The notes: generated by a model from the letters alone, not told the origin. 64,000 nt of DNA from Anniella stebbinsi (GCA_029215795.1 JARDYH010000002.1:46732001-46796000); one strand, 5' to 3'. Counted from the stretch's first letter, positions 22,557 to 33,400 are shown. Numbers and translations are program-made.

Positions 22557-23819
22557 ATGGACCCAGACGGAGAGGAGAGGCGGGCCTGCCTGCCCGAAAA
22601 CACCGGCTCCCAAACCCCAGGGGAGAGAAGCAGCCAGGACCCCCCGGAAAGACGCAGAGTGCAGCACTGGTCCGAGGCAGAGATCAGAAACTTCATCGAA
22701 CTGTGGGGCAGCCCGGAAGCCAGGAGGATCATGGCCACAGCCAGGCACGACCAGCTCTACCCATGGCTCTCCATGCAGATGGGGGAACAGGGACACACCT
22801 GCAGTGCCAAGCAATGCAAGGACAAGCTCCACGGACTCAAGAGGAAGTTCAAGGAGATCGTCACGCACAATAGAAGAACTGGTGTCCAGCCACGCACCAT
22901 GCCCTTCTACAATGAACTGGCATGCCTGCTGGTGGAGCACCACGACATCGTGCTGGGACATACCGCAGGCAGCGGGGTCACCACTGTTGAGCTGCCTTGC
23001 ATGCGACAACGAGCCCAGCAGGTGCAAGGGCTCCACCACGAGGAGGACACCACTACCTGGGAACCACAGCCGCAGCCATGGAGGGACGCCCCATGACCGC
23101 CACTGACTGGCAAGCAGGCAGCGAGGGCAACACCGCAACCACGGCCGGGTGCGGTGAAGCCTGAGACCGGCCCAGCGGGATCCCAAAGCCCATCACTACT
23201 GCCACGACCGCCATCCGTGCCGCCAAGGACAGCCCGCTCCTCAAGGAGCGCCTCCCCCGCGACAGCCTCCTCCAGCACCAACAGCCCCACGGCTTTCCTA
23301 TGGCTGATCTGTGCGGAGTTGCAGGTAGAGGACCCCACACCCATCCCGCTAGTGCCAGAGACGCAGCAGGAGGACAATGGATCAGGGCCATCACGTCCAA
23401 GGGTGCAGGCCTCGAACACACATCTGGCCGGCACCGCAAGGGGAGCAGGGCGGGCACAGGCTGCACCGCGTAAGCAGCCGGGGTCGGCGAGGCCCAGCAC
23501 CATGGTGGAGGGGTTCGCCTGCAACATCATGGATGCCGTGACAGAGACTGGGCCGGTGTCACAGGAGGTGCAGGGTGAAATGGAGCAGCTCGTGGAGCTA
23601 CAGGTGGGCAACGTCCTGGAGCCAGAACTGTCACCGTCCCAGGAAGAGCTGCTGGACATCGATACGCAGGCCACCGACGACACCTTCGTGGAACTAGAGG
23701 CGATGGAAGAGGATGCGCCTCTGGAAGCTGAGCTCCTGGTCGGGGGGGGGCGTGCTCGAGGAGGAGATCGAGGAGATCGAGTCCGCCGTTGCTGCCGTCC
23801 GAACAACATCCGGCCATAG
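22557..23819 (+). pseudogene. Harbinger Myb/SANT-like DNA-binding protein, one nonsense codon
   Basis: Starting at the ATG at 22557, the protein has a short acidic/Pro-rich head. A Myb/SANT-like (MADF-like) helical domain follows at roughly residues 33-115, with tryptophans in 'VQHWSEAEIRNFIELWG' and 'LYPWLSMQMGE' and the basic run 'CKDKLHGLKRKFKEIV'. A Pro/Ser-rich linker comes next, and an acidic Glu-rich tail (about residues 320-400). The frame is open from 22557 to the TAA at 23817-23819 except for a TGA at 23094-23096. The codon sits in 'ccatgaccg', as expected from CGA to TGA by CpG decay. In this superfamily the Myb-like protein binds the transposon ends and carries the transposase to the nucleus. 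Confidence 0.8.
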
Positions 23820-24114
23820 CCCCTTTCGCCACCATGAGAGCCCATCGCCCTTCCCCCCTCTGTAGTGCCCTCGTCTCCTGCTGCAGCGGCGAGGCCCCAT
23901 CGCTCTACCCCCTGCGCCTACTTCCTTTCACTCCCCTGACTTGCAGGTGCGCTTCAGCCATAACAAATCCCACCTGGCCTCCCATTCCCACACTCCCGTA
24001 GTGGACAGACCCATGCTGGGCACGTTGCCCCCCCTCCCTCCACTCTGCCGCTCCGTCACACCCACCGGCCCTCTCGTCCTGCCTGCCTCCCCTGCCACTC
24101 CAGCACTGGTGACT

Positions 24115-25563
24115 ATGTCCTGGAGGGAGATCGCAACGGCCTGCTTGCAGGCGGCTATCCAGGCGGCCACGCTGAACCATGGTGACGGCGACAAGGAGGA
24201 CGTGCTACGTGCACGCTTGCGGTGCCTGGGTGGTGCCTTGCCCGCAGAGCCGATGTTCGGGATGGGCGATGGCCGATGGCCACTTGGAGCTGCGGAGGCC
24301 TTGCTCTGTTTGTGGGCAGCTATTATGCCGCTGTTTCACTGCCGTGATGCGGACACGGCGACCGCGGAGGCGTTGGCCAGTGGAACGGCCAAGAAAGCCC
24401 TGCACCGTGGCCCCCCCGGCGACGTCAGCCGAGCTCCTTGATGAGCACGAGACGGCCCGCCGCTGGGTGCTCCCCTGGATGGATGCCATGTGGACGGAGA
24501 TGCAGAAACTGGAGGACTGGGACAACGAGCGTTTCCGTGGGAGCTTCCTCATGTCCCACGCAACGTTCGAGGTGCTGGTGGCCGAGGTGACCCCTGTCCT
24601 GCAGAGGGAGTGTACCGTCATGCGCTCGTGCATCCCGGTCTCTCGCCGTCTGGGCCTGACGCTGTACAAGCTGGTGTTCAACGTGGGGTACCTGCCACTG
24701 TCGACGATCTTCGGGGTTGATGTGTCCACCGCCTGCGAGATCTTCCGTGAGACGGTGAGTGTGCTGAACAAGCTGTACCTGGCCGACGTCATCCGGATGG
24801 GGGACGAGAAGGAGAACATGCATGGCTTCCGTGCCCTGGGCTTCCCGCGGGTGGTGGGGGCTCTGGACTCGACCCATGTGCGCATCCTGGCCCCCCCTTC
24901 CGTGGCGAGGAGTACTTCAACCGCAATCATTTCTACAGCATGGTTCTCCAGGTGGTGGTGGATGCCAAGGGTCGATTCCTGGATGTGTATGCGGGTGTGT
25001 CCAGGCGGAGCCACGACACGGCCATCTTCTGGAACTCCCTCTTGGCTGCCAAGCTGTTGTCGGGCCACTTCCTGAAGTCCGGCTCCACTTCCGTGTGCAG
25101 GTGTGCAGTGGGTCCGTTGCTCCTGGCCAACTAGGCCTTCGCCCTGTAGCCATGGCTGATGGCCCTGTACCGCTACCCCCGCACCGTCGTGCAGCATAAA
25201 TACAACAACTACCACTGCTGTGCCTGCCTGCCCATGGAGCGTGCCTTTGGGCATCTGAAGGAGCATTGGCGCTCCCTGTTTAGCTTGCTGGACTTGCAGG
25301 CTGACATCATCCCCGATGTCATGGTGTGCTGCTGCATCCTGCACAACATCTACGAGTCCTGTGGGGACGTGTTACTGGCAGAGCACCCTGACCTGCCCCG
25401 GGTGGGCGAGGACGTGGATGCCATTACTGTTGACGGGCGTAATGTTGCACTGTTGCCCAGTCCTGTGAATCCCGTTGGGGAGCGGCGTGTCCATTTGGAG
25501 GCTTCCCGGGTGCGCAAGAGCATCGGTGACTGGATCTGGTGGCACTACCCCCACCCCATGTGA
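24115..25563 (+). pseudogene. HARBI1-like DDE transposase, two frameshifts and two amber codons
   Basis: From the ATG at 24115 ('MSWREIATACLQ') the first frame runs to a C7 run at 24411-24417. The second frame carries the helix-turn-helix-like part ('FLMSHATFEVLVAEV', 'LGLTLYKLVFNVGYLPLSTI'). The frame changes again at a second C7 run, 24891-24897. All three catalytic acids are visible: Asp in 'GALDSTH' (24866-24868), Asp in 'RSHDTAIFW' (25015-25017) and Glu in 'MERAFGHLKEHWRSL' (25237-25239). Two TAG codons at 25132-25134 and 25147-25149 look like CAG to TAG changes. The protein ends at the TGA at 25561-25563. An intact enzyme would cut and paste the element. The C-run indels could also be sequencing errors, but the amber codons are not explained that way. 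Confidence 0.85.
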
Positions 25564-25806
25564 CCTGGGGCTGTGGGTTCCGTTTTATGGACTACAGTCA
25601 CTTCCTGGCATGGTGCCTCTCTCCGCCTTCCCTTCGTCCCTTTCCGGTGCTTGCTGCTTCGAGATGCCCACCCTGCTGTGCCCTCTACACCGCTGTGCCT
25701 TCCTGGTCGCCTTCTCTCATCCTGGGGGTGCCTGGCCTTCCCGTTGACTCTGCCCTTGCTTCACAGTGGCCTTGTGCCCATGTAACCAATTTTATACTCT
25801 CCACTG

Positions 25807-25812
25807 AATAAA
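25807..25812 (+). terminator. Polyadenylation signal of the Harbinger transposase
   Basis: AATAAA lies 244 bases after the transposase stop. The reverse complement of the same site is kept in the deleted derivative at 30053-30058. Confidence 0.7.
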
Positions 25813-26325
25813 GTTTTTCCACTTTCCCCCTCTCTTGCCTTCAGTCCTGTGTGTGCTTGTGGTTGCCCGCAGGGATTTTTTGTCATGGATGGGGGCTCGG
25901 GGATGTGGGTTGCCCTCACGACTGTCCCTCCTCCCGTGTAGGGTAGGCATGGCTCACACCCTGGGATGGGCTGCCTGGCGTGCAGTTGGGGTGCTGTGCT
26001 GGTGGCAGGGGGCGGGCACTGTGTCGGCGTAGCCGCTCCTCCTGCCTGCTTCTCTGGCCGGGGCCAGTGTGTCCCGCCCATTGCCTTGAGCATCCAATGA
26101 GGTTTGAGAGGCGTGTCCTCCTGCAGCTTCAATGGCGGAGCCCATTGATTTCGAACCGTAGTGTGTGCTGGAATACCTCTGGGAGGACTCGCGGAGGTTG
26201 CTGGGTGGGCAAAATGGCGGGCGGTCTGTCCATCACGGCCGCATACGTTATTTGCAGGCGGTGTGTTTGCTGGTGCTGAGCTCTGCCTTCTTAACTACTG
26301 GTCAGTATGCTATTACCCCCCCCCC

Positions 26326-26357
26326 CCCGTTGCTTAATATGTCGTCCGAACTGGGCT
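26326..26357. repeat. Right terminal inverted repeat of the Harbinger
   Basis: Its reverse complement begins 'agcccagttcggacgacata' and then 'ttaagcaacgg', matching the left end with a few changes. Beyond it, flanking DNA 26358-26425 is an inverted copy of 21187-21245 (see findings). Confidence 0.8.
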
Positions 26358-26564
26358 TATGAGTTATGTGAGGGTTGTTTAACCCTTGAGTAATATATGC
26401 TTGCTGAGTTTGCATGGCTTTGCTACATATTTAAAATACATATTCAAAATGGCAAGCACATGTACCCCGCATGCATCATAGCCCCACCATGAGTTAAATA
26501 ACCCATGGTGGGATGCCATGTCATGTGAACAGCCCCACTGTATCTGAGGGACCAATGAATTGAG

Positions 26565-27274
26565 ATGATGGATATCTGTAATGGATTTATTGTTGAGACT
26601 CTGAAATGTTACACTGTTATCTTTTATGCTGTATTTTTGGTAGTTCATGGTGGCTATAACTTGATCCTGTATAGCTATTAGGAATCCTTCCTGAGCCATT
26701 TGTACGATTGTTCTTTGTTTATTTGTGGGTTCTGTATCCCATGGAGTGCTTTTTGTGCCCATTTTTCTTTTTTCTCTGCAAGTGTAGGTAGTTGTGTTTG
26801 GTCTTCGTTTTGTAGTGCTAGGTTGAGTGGAGTGTAATTTTTATCTGCTTTTACTATGGCTTTATGAATGGGGGTATTTTTAGTGTGGAAGAATTCTCTG
26901 AGTGATTTTATCTGTTTAGCATGCATTGTGTTAATGTCTAGCAGACCTCTTCCTCCTTCTTTCCTGCTGATTGTTGTTCTTTCAATGCATGAGTTGGGAT
27001 AGAGCATGCGGTGTTTTGTGAGTTCAGTGCAATTGTGTCTGTTTGTTTCTTCAAGTTCAGTGTGTGACCAGTGTATGATTCTGAATGAGTATGTTAGAAT
27101 GGGTATTGAGTAGGTGTTGATGGCTTTGAAAATGTTTTTAGAGTTGAGTTTAGATTTTAGGATTTGTGATAGGCGAGTTTTATATTGCATTCTTAGTTGA
27201 ATTTTTACTGTGGAGTGATTGATTTTTGTGTTTTGTTGGAATCCTAAGTATTTGTGTGTTTCATTTTCTTCCAT
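26565..27274 (-). mobile_element. R4/Dong-like non-LTR retrotransposon, C-terminal fragment
   Basis: The minus-strand frame 26678-27274 reads 'HKYLGFQQNTKINHSTVK', 'AINTYSIPILTYSFRIIHW', 'ERTTISRKEGGRGLLDINTM' and 'QIKSLREFF'. The usual next block 'YKWLRKDS' is followed by a frame change. The KEGGRGL and 'AINT..IPVL.Y' blocks are typical of the region after the RT palm in R2/R4-type LINEs (restriction-like endonuclease group). The RT core is absent upstream and no endonuclease CCHC motif is seen. The clade assignment is from memory of the block pattern. Confidence 0.55.
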
Positions 27275-27289
27275 GTTATGTAATACCTC

Positions 27290-27907
27290 ATTAAAACCTA
27301 TAAATAGAAATATACAAAAGTTAAAAAATATAATTAAATGTGCTTCAATATTAAAACATCTAAAACATTTAAAATATAAACAACAATATTAAAAGTCCTA
27401 TGCCTAGACTATTGGCCAAAGGCCTGCCAGAACAAAAAAAGGTTTTGCCTTCCTCCGGAAGCACACCAAGGAGGGAGCCAGCCTAGCTTCCCTGGGAAGG
27501 GAGTTCCAGAGCCTTGGAGCAGCCACCGAAAAGTCCCTCTCCAACGTTCCCACCAGGCATGCCTGTGATGGTGGTGGGACCAAGAAAAGGTCTTCCCCTG
27601 AAGATCTCAAAGCATGGGCAGGCTGATAAGGGAGAAGATGGTCTTTTAGATAACATGGACCTGAGCCATATAGGGCTTTATAGGTCATAACCAGCACTTT
27701 GAATTGTGCCCAGAAACAGCCCGGAAGCCAGTGGAGCTGTTTTACCAGGGGAGTTGTATCCTTCATCCATAGGCTCTGTTCAGAGCACTGGATGATTGAA
27801 TGGAGATCAGGTGCAAGGATTGTAGGCATCACTCTGATTCCCCTCTCCTCAACCCATCCTCTGAAATTATGCACAAAGCATTGTTCGTTGTGATAAGATG
27901 GGTTCAA
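27290..27907 (-). mobile_element. L2-like LINE, C-terminal part of ORF2
   Basis: The open frame 27404-27907 reads 'LVKQLHWLPGCFWAQFKVLV', 'LRSSGEDLFLVPP' and 'APRLWNSLPREARLAPSL', ending '..FFVLAGLWPIV'. It is the region after RT in L2/CR1-group LINEs. It is truncated at its 5' side near 27907. It abuts the R4-like fragment, which lies 3' of it on the same strand. Open for 167 codons without a stop, it may be a fairly young copy. Confidence 0.7.
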
Positions 27908-28224
27908 TGGAAGATACTCTCAAGTAAACATGCTAGTGACTCAGCAAATTTAGTCACAGAAACAAAGCAGTGGTAGCATGGGGATTTAATGAAAACATTT
28001 CTCCTTGAATTACTAAGCGCATTTCACACATTTTTGGTTGAAACAATTTCTCAGCACTTCCAATCACTACTCTAACTCCTGGCTTTCAGCTACAAGAGCC
28101 AAAACCAGTGTTTTCTGTCATTGAGCAAGCAGCAGTGATAGTGCTCAGAAATTGGTTTTTGTAGCTTTTTGAAGTGTTGAAGTGGTTTTTAAATGTACAG
28201 ATTGTGTGTATGTTGTATGTTTTT

Positions 28225-28336
28225 GCTGTTTTAATTTTTGTATATTGTTTTTAATAGTTTTTAATCCTATGTAAACCGCCCAGAGAGCTTCGGCTATGGG
28301 GCGGTATACAAATATAATAAATAAATAAATAAATAA
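28225..28336 (+). mobile_element. L2-type 3' tail
   Basis: AT-rich 3' UTR, then 'taaaccgcccagagagcttc' and 'ggctatggggcggtatacaa', which form the tail hairpin (ccgccc/gggcgg), then (AAAT)n to 28336. It has no coding part. Confidence 0.7.
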
Positions 28337-28386
28337 GAATGTTTTATTCCATTAACTAGAATGAAAATATCTCCTGGGCAAGGCCC

Positions 28387-28500
28387 TATGTTAGCCTTCC
28401 CCAACCTGGTGCTCTTCAGATGTGTTGGACTTCAACTCCCAGTATGCTTTATGGCTGGCTGGGTGATGCTAGGAGGGCACCAGTCTGAGGAAGGCTGCCC
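28387..28500. mobile_element. Palindromic MITE family C, copy 2
   Basis: The left end 'ccttccccaacctggtgctc' and right end 'gggcaccagtctgaggaagg' are inverted; internal 'gttggacttcaactcccagt' is family-typical. The right arm has lost part of its stem. Confidence 0.6.
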
Positions 28501-29555
28501 TACACTGCTTGGTCCAAGTTATACTAGACGACCGAGCTGGGAAGGTGGGACATGAATGTGTCTGAACAGAACACACTGGTGTTAATTATTCTGAATGTGT
28601 CTTGATGCTTCAGTGACCAGTGTCAGCCACCACCACACATATACCATCATGTCTAATTTGGCCCTCCCATACCCACTGCAGTGACCTTCCTGTGCACCTC
28701 ACAATAATAATAAACTGCATTAAATTCTTTGATTATAGAAATGGCATTTTCTGGCTTCAGAAAGGCTCACGACAGAGATGAGAATTAAGCCAAACATTTA
28801 TTTGGCTTTGCTGCTGCAGGCTGCAGGAATGTAAACTTGTTCTTTTCAATGATTTCAGCTCCTCAGTTAAAAGCTAGGATTTTTTGGAGGGAGCAAGAGG
28901 GCTATATTTGGCCAAAAAATGCCACTGGCTCCCTTTAGTTAGTTGGCATACTCCAAACAATATTCCTTCATCAACAAAACAATACTCTGTTTTATTTGCA
29001 GCACATGGAGAAAATGGGGTCATCCAACAGATTCCACTTTCTTGTCCTTGTAACGTCTCTGTGTCCAGTTAATGAGCTGCAATGGTGCCTGTGCTTCATT
29101 TTCAGCCAATTAAGTTTGTGCCTCCCAGGAATTGTGGTGTAGCCATGGCAGAAGTCCTAGGTATGGGTGGGGTTTGTTTCTTCAACCAATTGTAGGTTAC
29201 CCACATGGGTACGCGCTGTTGTACCACACAGCAAATGTCTCATCCATTATATCTTCTCCAAGTAGCCATCTACTCTGCAAAAGCAGACCCCATGTTCATT
29301 TACTTTGTGTTTACAGCATTCTCTTTCAAAGCATACTGCTGGAAGAGGCAGCTATTTATACAACTTTTGTTTCAAAACTATTTGTTCACATCGGAGACTT
29401 CAGTAGAATTCACCGTCAGGACAATTGTATGTTTGAAAGCTGGATTCTTAAAAATGATAATGGTTTCAAAGAGAGCTAAGTAGGCAGTTCTGGCCTGGAA
29501 CTACCCTTGCGCTGCTTGGGTATATAATACACACAGGTTACAACAAAGAGACAAG
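28501..29555. other. No recognised feature
   Basis: No gene or family is recognised. The frame at 29132-29479 (115 codons) has no motif. Confidence 0.4.
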
Positions 29556-31078
29556 GGCTCAATTCAGACAACATGTTAAGCAACTGAGGGGAAATAACCC
29601 ACTGACGGTGTGTTAAAGAGGTGGTGATCTACAGACAACACGCTGCAGCAGGTGCTGCAAAGATTCGGTAACCCCCCCCGGTTGTTAATAATGTACTCGG
29701 CTCTGACTGACAGCTCGGCCGCCATTTTCCCCGCTTACCAAACTCCGTTAGTCCTCCAGGAGGTATCCCAGCATACACTGCGGCCAAAAACCATGGGTGC
29801 CGCCATTGCAGCCGATGCAGGACATGCCTCCCAAACCCCATTGGCTACCTCAGTCAGTGGGCAGAACACAGAAGCCTCAGGCAAAGAGGCAGCCAGGAGG
29901 AACGGCAGCACCAATACAACAGTCGCACCCTGTGCCAAGCACTGCAATTCCAACATTGGCACCCACGCCCCAGCCCCCAACCCCCCACCTCCCTCCTACA
30001 GCATCTTCCGCACACACAGGAAAGAAGGCAAGAGTGGGGTGGCGTAGAAAACTTTATTCAGCAGGGAGACTAGACATGGGCAATAAGGCACATGGGCACC
30101 ACTATGCCAGGGCAGAACCTACAGAGAGGACAGTTGCCCCCGGGAAGGGAGGCAGTGGCTGGAAGGCACAGCGGTGAAGAGGGGACAGCCGAGGCCACAC
30201 CCCCAGGGAACCAAGCACGGAACGTGCCAAGGGGATGTGGTGGAGAGGGGCGGCATGCCAGGGAGAGATGCCAGTCCACAAATGGAACTACACAGCTGAC
30301 GCTCACAGGGGGTGGGGGTAGCGCAGCCAGATCCTGGCACTGATACTTTCATGCACCCAGGATGCTTCGACATGGGTGTGACGCTCCCCAATGGGGTTCT
30401 CGAGGCCCAGCAAAGGCTCGCTGTCCAGCCGTGTTGGGCGGATGAGGGGGGGCTCTCTGGTTGCCTCTTTCCCTGCCCTCGTCCTTCTGGGTGATGCGAG
30501 AGTGGAGGTGACGGTGCAGTGGGGGTCTACTTTGGGTGGGTTGTTGTTCTCCCTGTTGGTGTGGGGGGGCAGCCCCTTGTTCCTGTGTGCCTGGGCTTCT
30601 TGCTTATTCCGTCCCCCCTCCCCCTTTGCCGTAGTGCCCTTCTGGTGAGCTTCCCTTTCCGTTTGGGTGACTGACTGGGCACCCTGCGTGAGTGCTTGCA
30701 GGAGATGGCTCCTTTTTGAGCTCCGTGCTGGCTGTCTGGTGGGGGAGGCGGGCGTCCTGGTTGCTATGGCGGCAATACCAGCGATCTACTGCAACCGCGC
30801 CTGAGCGACTGACTGCTTTCTGCCGCTCTTGCCGCTCTCCTCTATGGCCTTTTGCATTAACGTACTCACCTCAGTTGTTTAACCCACGCACCTCTAGAGG
30901 CTGAATTTGGACGACACGTTAGTCAATTGACTAACTTTTAAACAACTCGCAAGTGAGTTGTTTAACTCCATTGTTTAAATCTCCCGCTTAACCAATTGTG
31001 GGTTGTCTATCCGTTGTGTGGCTGAATTCGGACGACATGTTGAACTAACCAACTGACGGTTGTTGTACGAATTGAGCC
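29556..31078 (-). mobile_element. Internally deleted Harbinger derivative, opposite orientation
   Basis: This is a reverse-complement miniature of the 21246-26357 element. 29690-29990 matches the 3' leader (reverse complement of about 25960-26240). 30053-30058 is the polyadenylation signal in reverse. 30300-30420 matches the end of the transposase gene, and about 30520-31078 matches the 5' leader and left terminal region (reverse complement of about 21246-21860). The whole Myb-like ORF and nearly all of the transposase are missing, with a junction at about 30430-30520. Both ends carry the family terminal word 'ggctcaattc'. The L2 insertion of the larger element lies in the lost part. Confidence 0.85.
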
Positions 31079-31504
31079 AAAATGTCCTAGATGCAATAAA
31101 TGACTCTGTCTTAGAATATTTGGCTCTGGTGTTCTAAGGTACAGTCTCAGAACAGGGGAAGTGTGACCCTCAACATAATTCTGAGCAGTATCCAGGATCT
31201 GGTGTGAGATAAAAATGTTGTCAAACCCCTTGAGAACAATGATCACAGTGCTGTTAATTCATTATATAAATAATTAAATAATTTACAATTGAATATAAAT
31301 AATTTTAATAAGTAATATATGTAACTGGAAGTTATCAAGGAAGGTCAAATAGCCATGAAAAACTTTCCCTAAATTAGGAGATTAATTATGAAAAGAAAAA
31401 TTAAGGAAAAAACCTGCATCCTTACTAGGTTTGTTTTTCTCGGGTCTTTCACTACAGGCTCCTTCAGATGGCGACCAACAGTGACCACGTGATTTGTAAT
31501 TAAA
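31079..31504. other. No recognised feature
   Basis: AT-rich, without a gene or recognised repeat. Confidence 0.4.
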
Positions 31505-31578
31505 GGCCAGAGAGCTTCGGCTATGGGGCAGTATACAAATGTAATTAATTAATTAAATAAATAAATAAATAAAACATT
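31505..31578 (+). mobile_element. L2-type 3' tail
   Basis: 'ccagagagcttcggctatgg' then 'ggcagtatacaaatgtaatt' and (AAAT)n. It is the tail hairpin and simple repeat only. Confidence 0.6.
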
Positions 31579-32339
31579 CCCGTCTGGGCAGTGTTCCATA
31601 AAGTTCAATGAAACAGTGCCATCTAGTGGCAGAATTAATCCCGCAATTATTTTAAATGCTGGATAATCTCTGTGTTTTCTTTTAGCGAGATTTCTGGGGG
31701 AAGGCAGGGAGAATCCTGGAGGTTGATAGTGTCATGTAAAGGATCGTAAATGTCCATGAGTGGCCAATCATAAGTGTGCAAAAAATCACTCATGTATTGG
31801 AGCTCTAAGGATGGTCAAAACCCTTCAAGGTGCTTGGAGATTGCTTGAAACTACAATAACAGAAACTCAGATAAAAAGTATGCCAAGATTAGAAAAAACA
31901 AGTCCAAGCAAATGCTAACAAGCATAACCAGGGAAGGAATATAAGAAAAGAAGGTTTTTTTAAAAGTGGAAATCTTAGCCAAATGAGGAAAATAAAAAGG
32001 AGCACAAACAAAGAGTTAAGGATCATGTTGCTAAACACATTAAAATAAACAAAAAGCCAGAATCAACAAACCAGCCATAGATACAGAAGGGGGTAAGAAG
32101 ATTGCTGAGAAACTAGATTTTGGGGGAGGGGCAATAGTCTTCCATGTGGATGATGTTGGATAGATACCCATGACTGAACCATTTTTCCTCCCTCAGAAGG
32201 GCATTTGAAGACTTAACAAATAAAGTATAATATGTTCTAGGACTAACTGAGAAATTAACAATACACATGTGACCATGTTTGAATGGTATATACCTGACAG
32301 CTTTAAAAGAAATCATTAAACATTTATAAGAACAAGCCT

Positions 32340-33400
32340 TGTTGAAAGATTATCAGCATGGCTTCTATAAAGGAAAATCCTGTTTTACCAACTGTTTAGA
32401 ATTTGTTGAGAGTATCAACAAACATACAGCTAAGGGTGATATGATAGTCAATACTATGGTTGGACTTCCAAGTCATTTTTTACAAAGTCCCTCATCAAAG
32501 GTCCTTGAGTAAACCTAGCAGAGATGAGATAAAAGGGCAGGGCATCTTACTGATTGATCACTAATTAAAGGACAGAAAATTTGCAGGGAGAGTAGAGAAT
32601 GGCCTGAAATTATGATGGGCTCAAAAATAAGCCAGAACTTAAGAAATCAGAAATCTGATCTATGGTATTTCCTCAATGAAAGCTATCTACATATTCTCAG
32701 GAAAAAAATTGACAATAGTAGCCAAGACAAAAACACTGTTCTTTCCTCCACATTCTATTCATCTCACTTTACAGGGTTAACATGTTTTGTAGAACGTTGG
32801 CTCCTCCCCTCCACAGCTGCTGGTTTCAGAGAGGAAGTAGGACCGCAGCCATTTCCTAAACCACATAACACTGTGATTCAGTAGCTAGCCAGTCCCATAA
32901 TAGGATATTCTATTTGATAAGAGAAGTAGGGGAAAGTAAACAGTGCTATTCCACAATTATTTGTATTGGGACTAGTACTATTCAATTTATTCATAAATAA
33001 TCTGCATCAGGAGTGAGAAGTGAGATAACCAAGTTTTGGGATGACATCAAATTATTGAGGATTTTGGAAACTCAAATGGACTGGGAATTACTCTAAAGGG
33101 ATCTCTCCAAAGTGTGAATGGGAAATAAAATAGTAAATGAGACTGTTTTCCCCTTGCAATGGTCCTCAGACTCAGCAATAAAGTATTTGATTTGATTTGA
33201 TTTGAGATTTAACAAAAATCAATGTAAACTGATTCACACTGGGGCAAAATATCCGAACTTCATATATATGGTCAGAATGTCAAAACTGGTGGTGACTAAA
33301 CCAGGAAAGAAATTATGGCCTTATGGGTAACTTGATAAAAGCATTGACAGTCTGCAGCACTTGTGAAAACAGCAAACATGTTAGGGATGATTAGGAAAGA
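32340..33400 (+). mobile_element. Decayed CR1-like LINE fragment with RT traces
   Basis: Readable patches, in several frames, are 'YQHGFYKGKSCFTNCLEF' near 32355-32410, 'LGLVLFNLFINNL' near 32967-33005, 'KFWDDIKLLRI' near 33030-33062 (the A of the F/Y-A-D-D box reads W) and 'INVNKF' further on. These follow the RT order of CR1-type LINEs, as in the copy at 60727-64000. There are many stops, and a run 32530-32960 has little left to read. It is a clear relic. Confidence 0.55.

Larger units (their letters stand above)
21246..26357 (+). mobile_element. PIF/Harbinger DNA transposon with both genes, inactive
   Basis: The ends are inverted repeats of about 32 bp (21246-21277 and 26326-26357), sharing the word 'gacgaca.(g/a)ttaagcaacgg'. 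Inside, in one direction, are a GC-rich 5' leader, a Myb/SANT-like ORF (22557-23819), a HARBI1-like transposase (24115-25563), an AATAAA at 25807 and a 3' leader. An L2 fragment at 22021-22366 interrupts the 5' leader. This two-gene layout is the standard one for PIF/Harbinger. Both genes are broken. A 3-bp target duplication is not evident at this copy. Confidence 0.85.

Noticed and set aside
22233..23845. Minus-strand frames of 300-plus codons opposite the Myb-like gene
   Set aside because: They are antisense to a recognisable Myb/SANT-like domain and show no domain of their own apart from the L2 C-terminal piece at their end.
24205..25344. 379-codon minus-strand frame
   Set aside because: It is antisense to the DDE transposase; GC bias keeps it open and it has no motifs.
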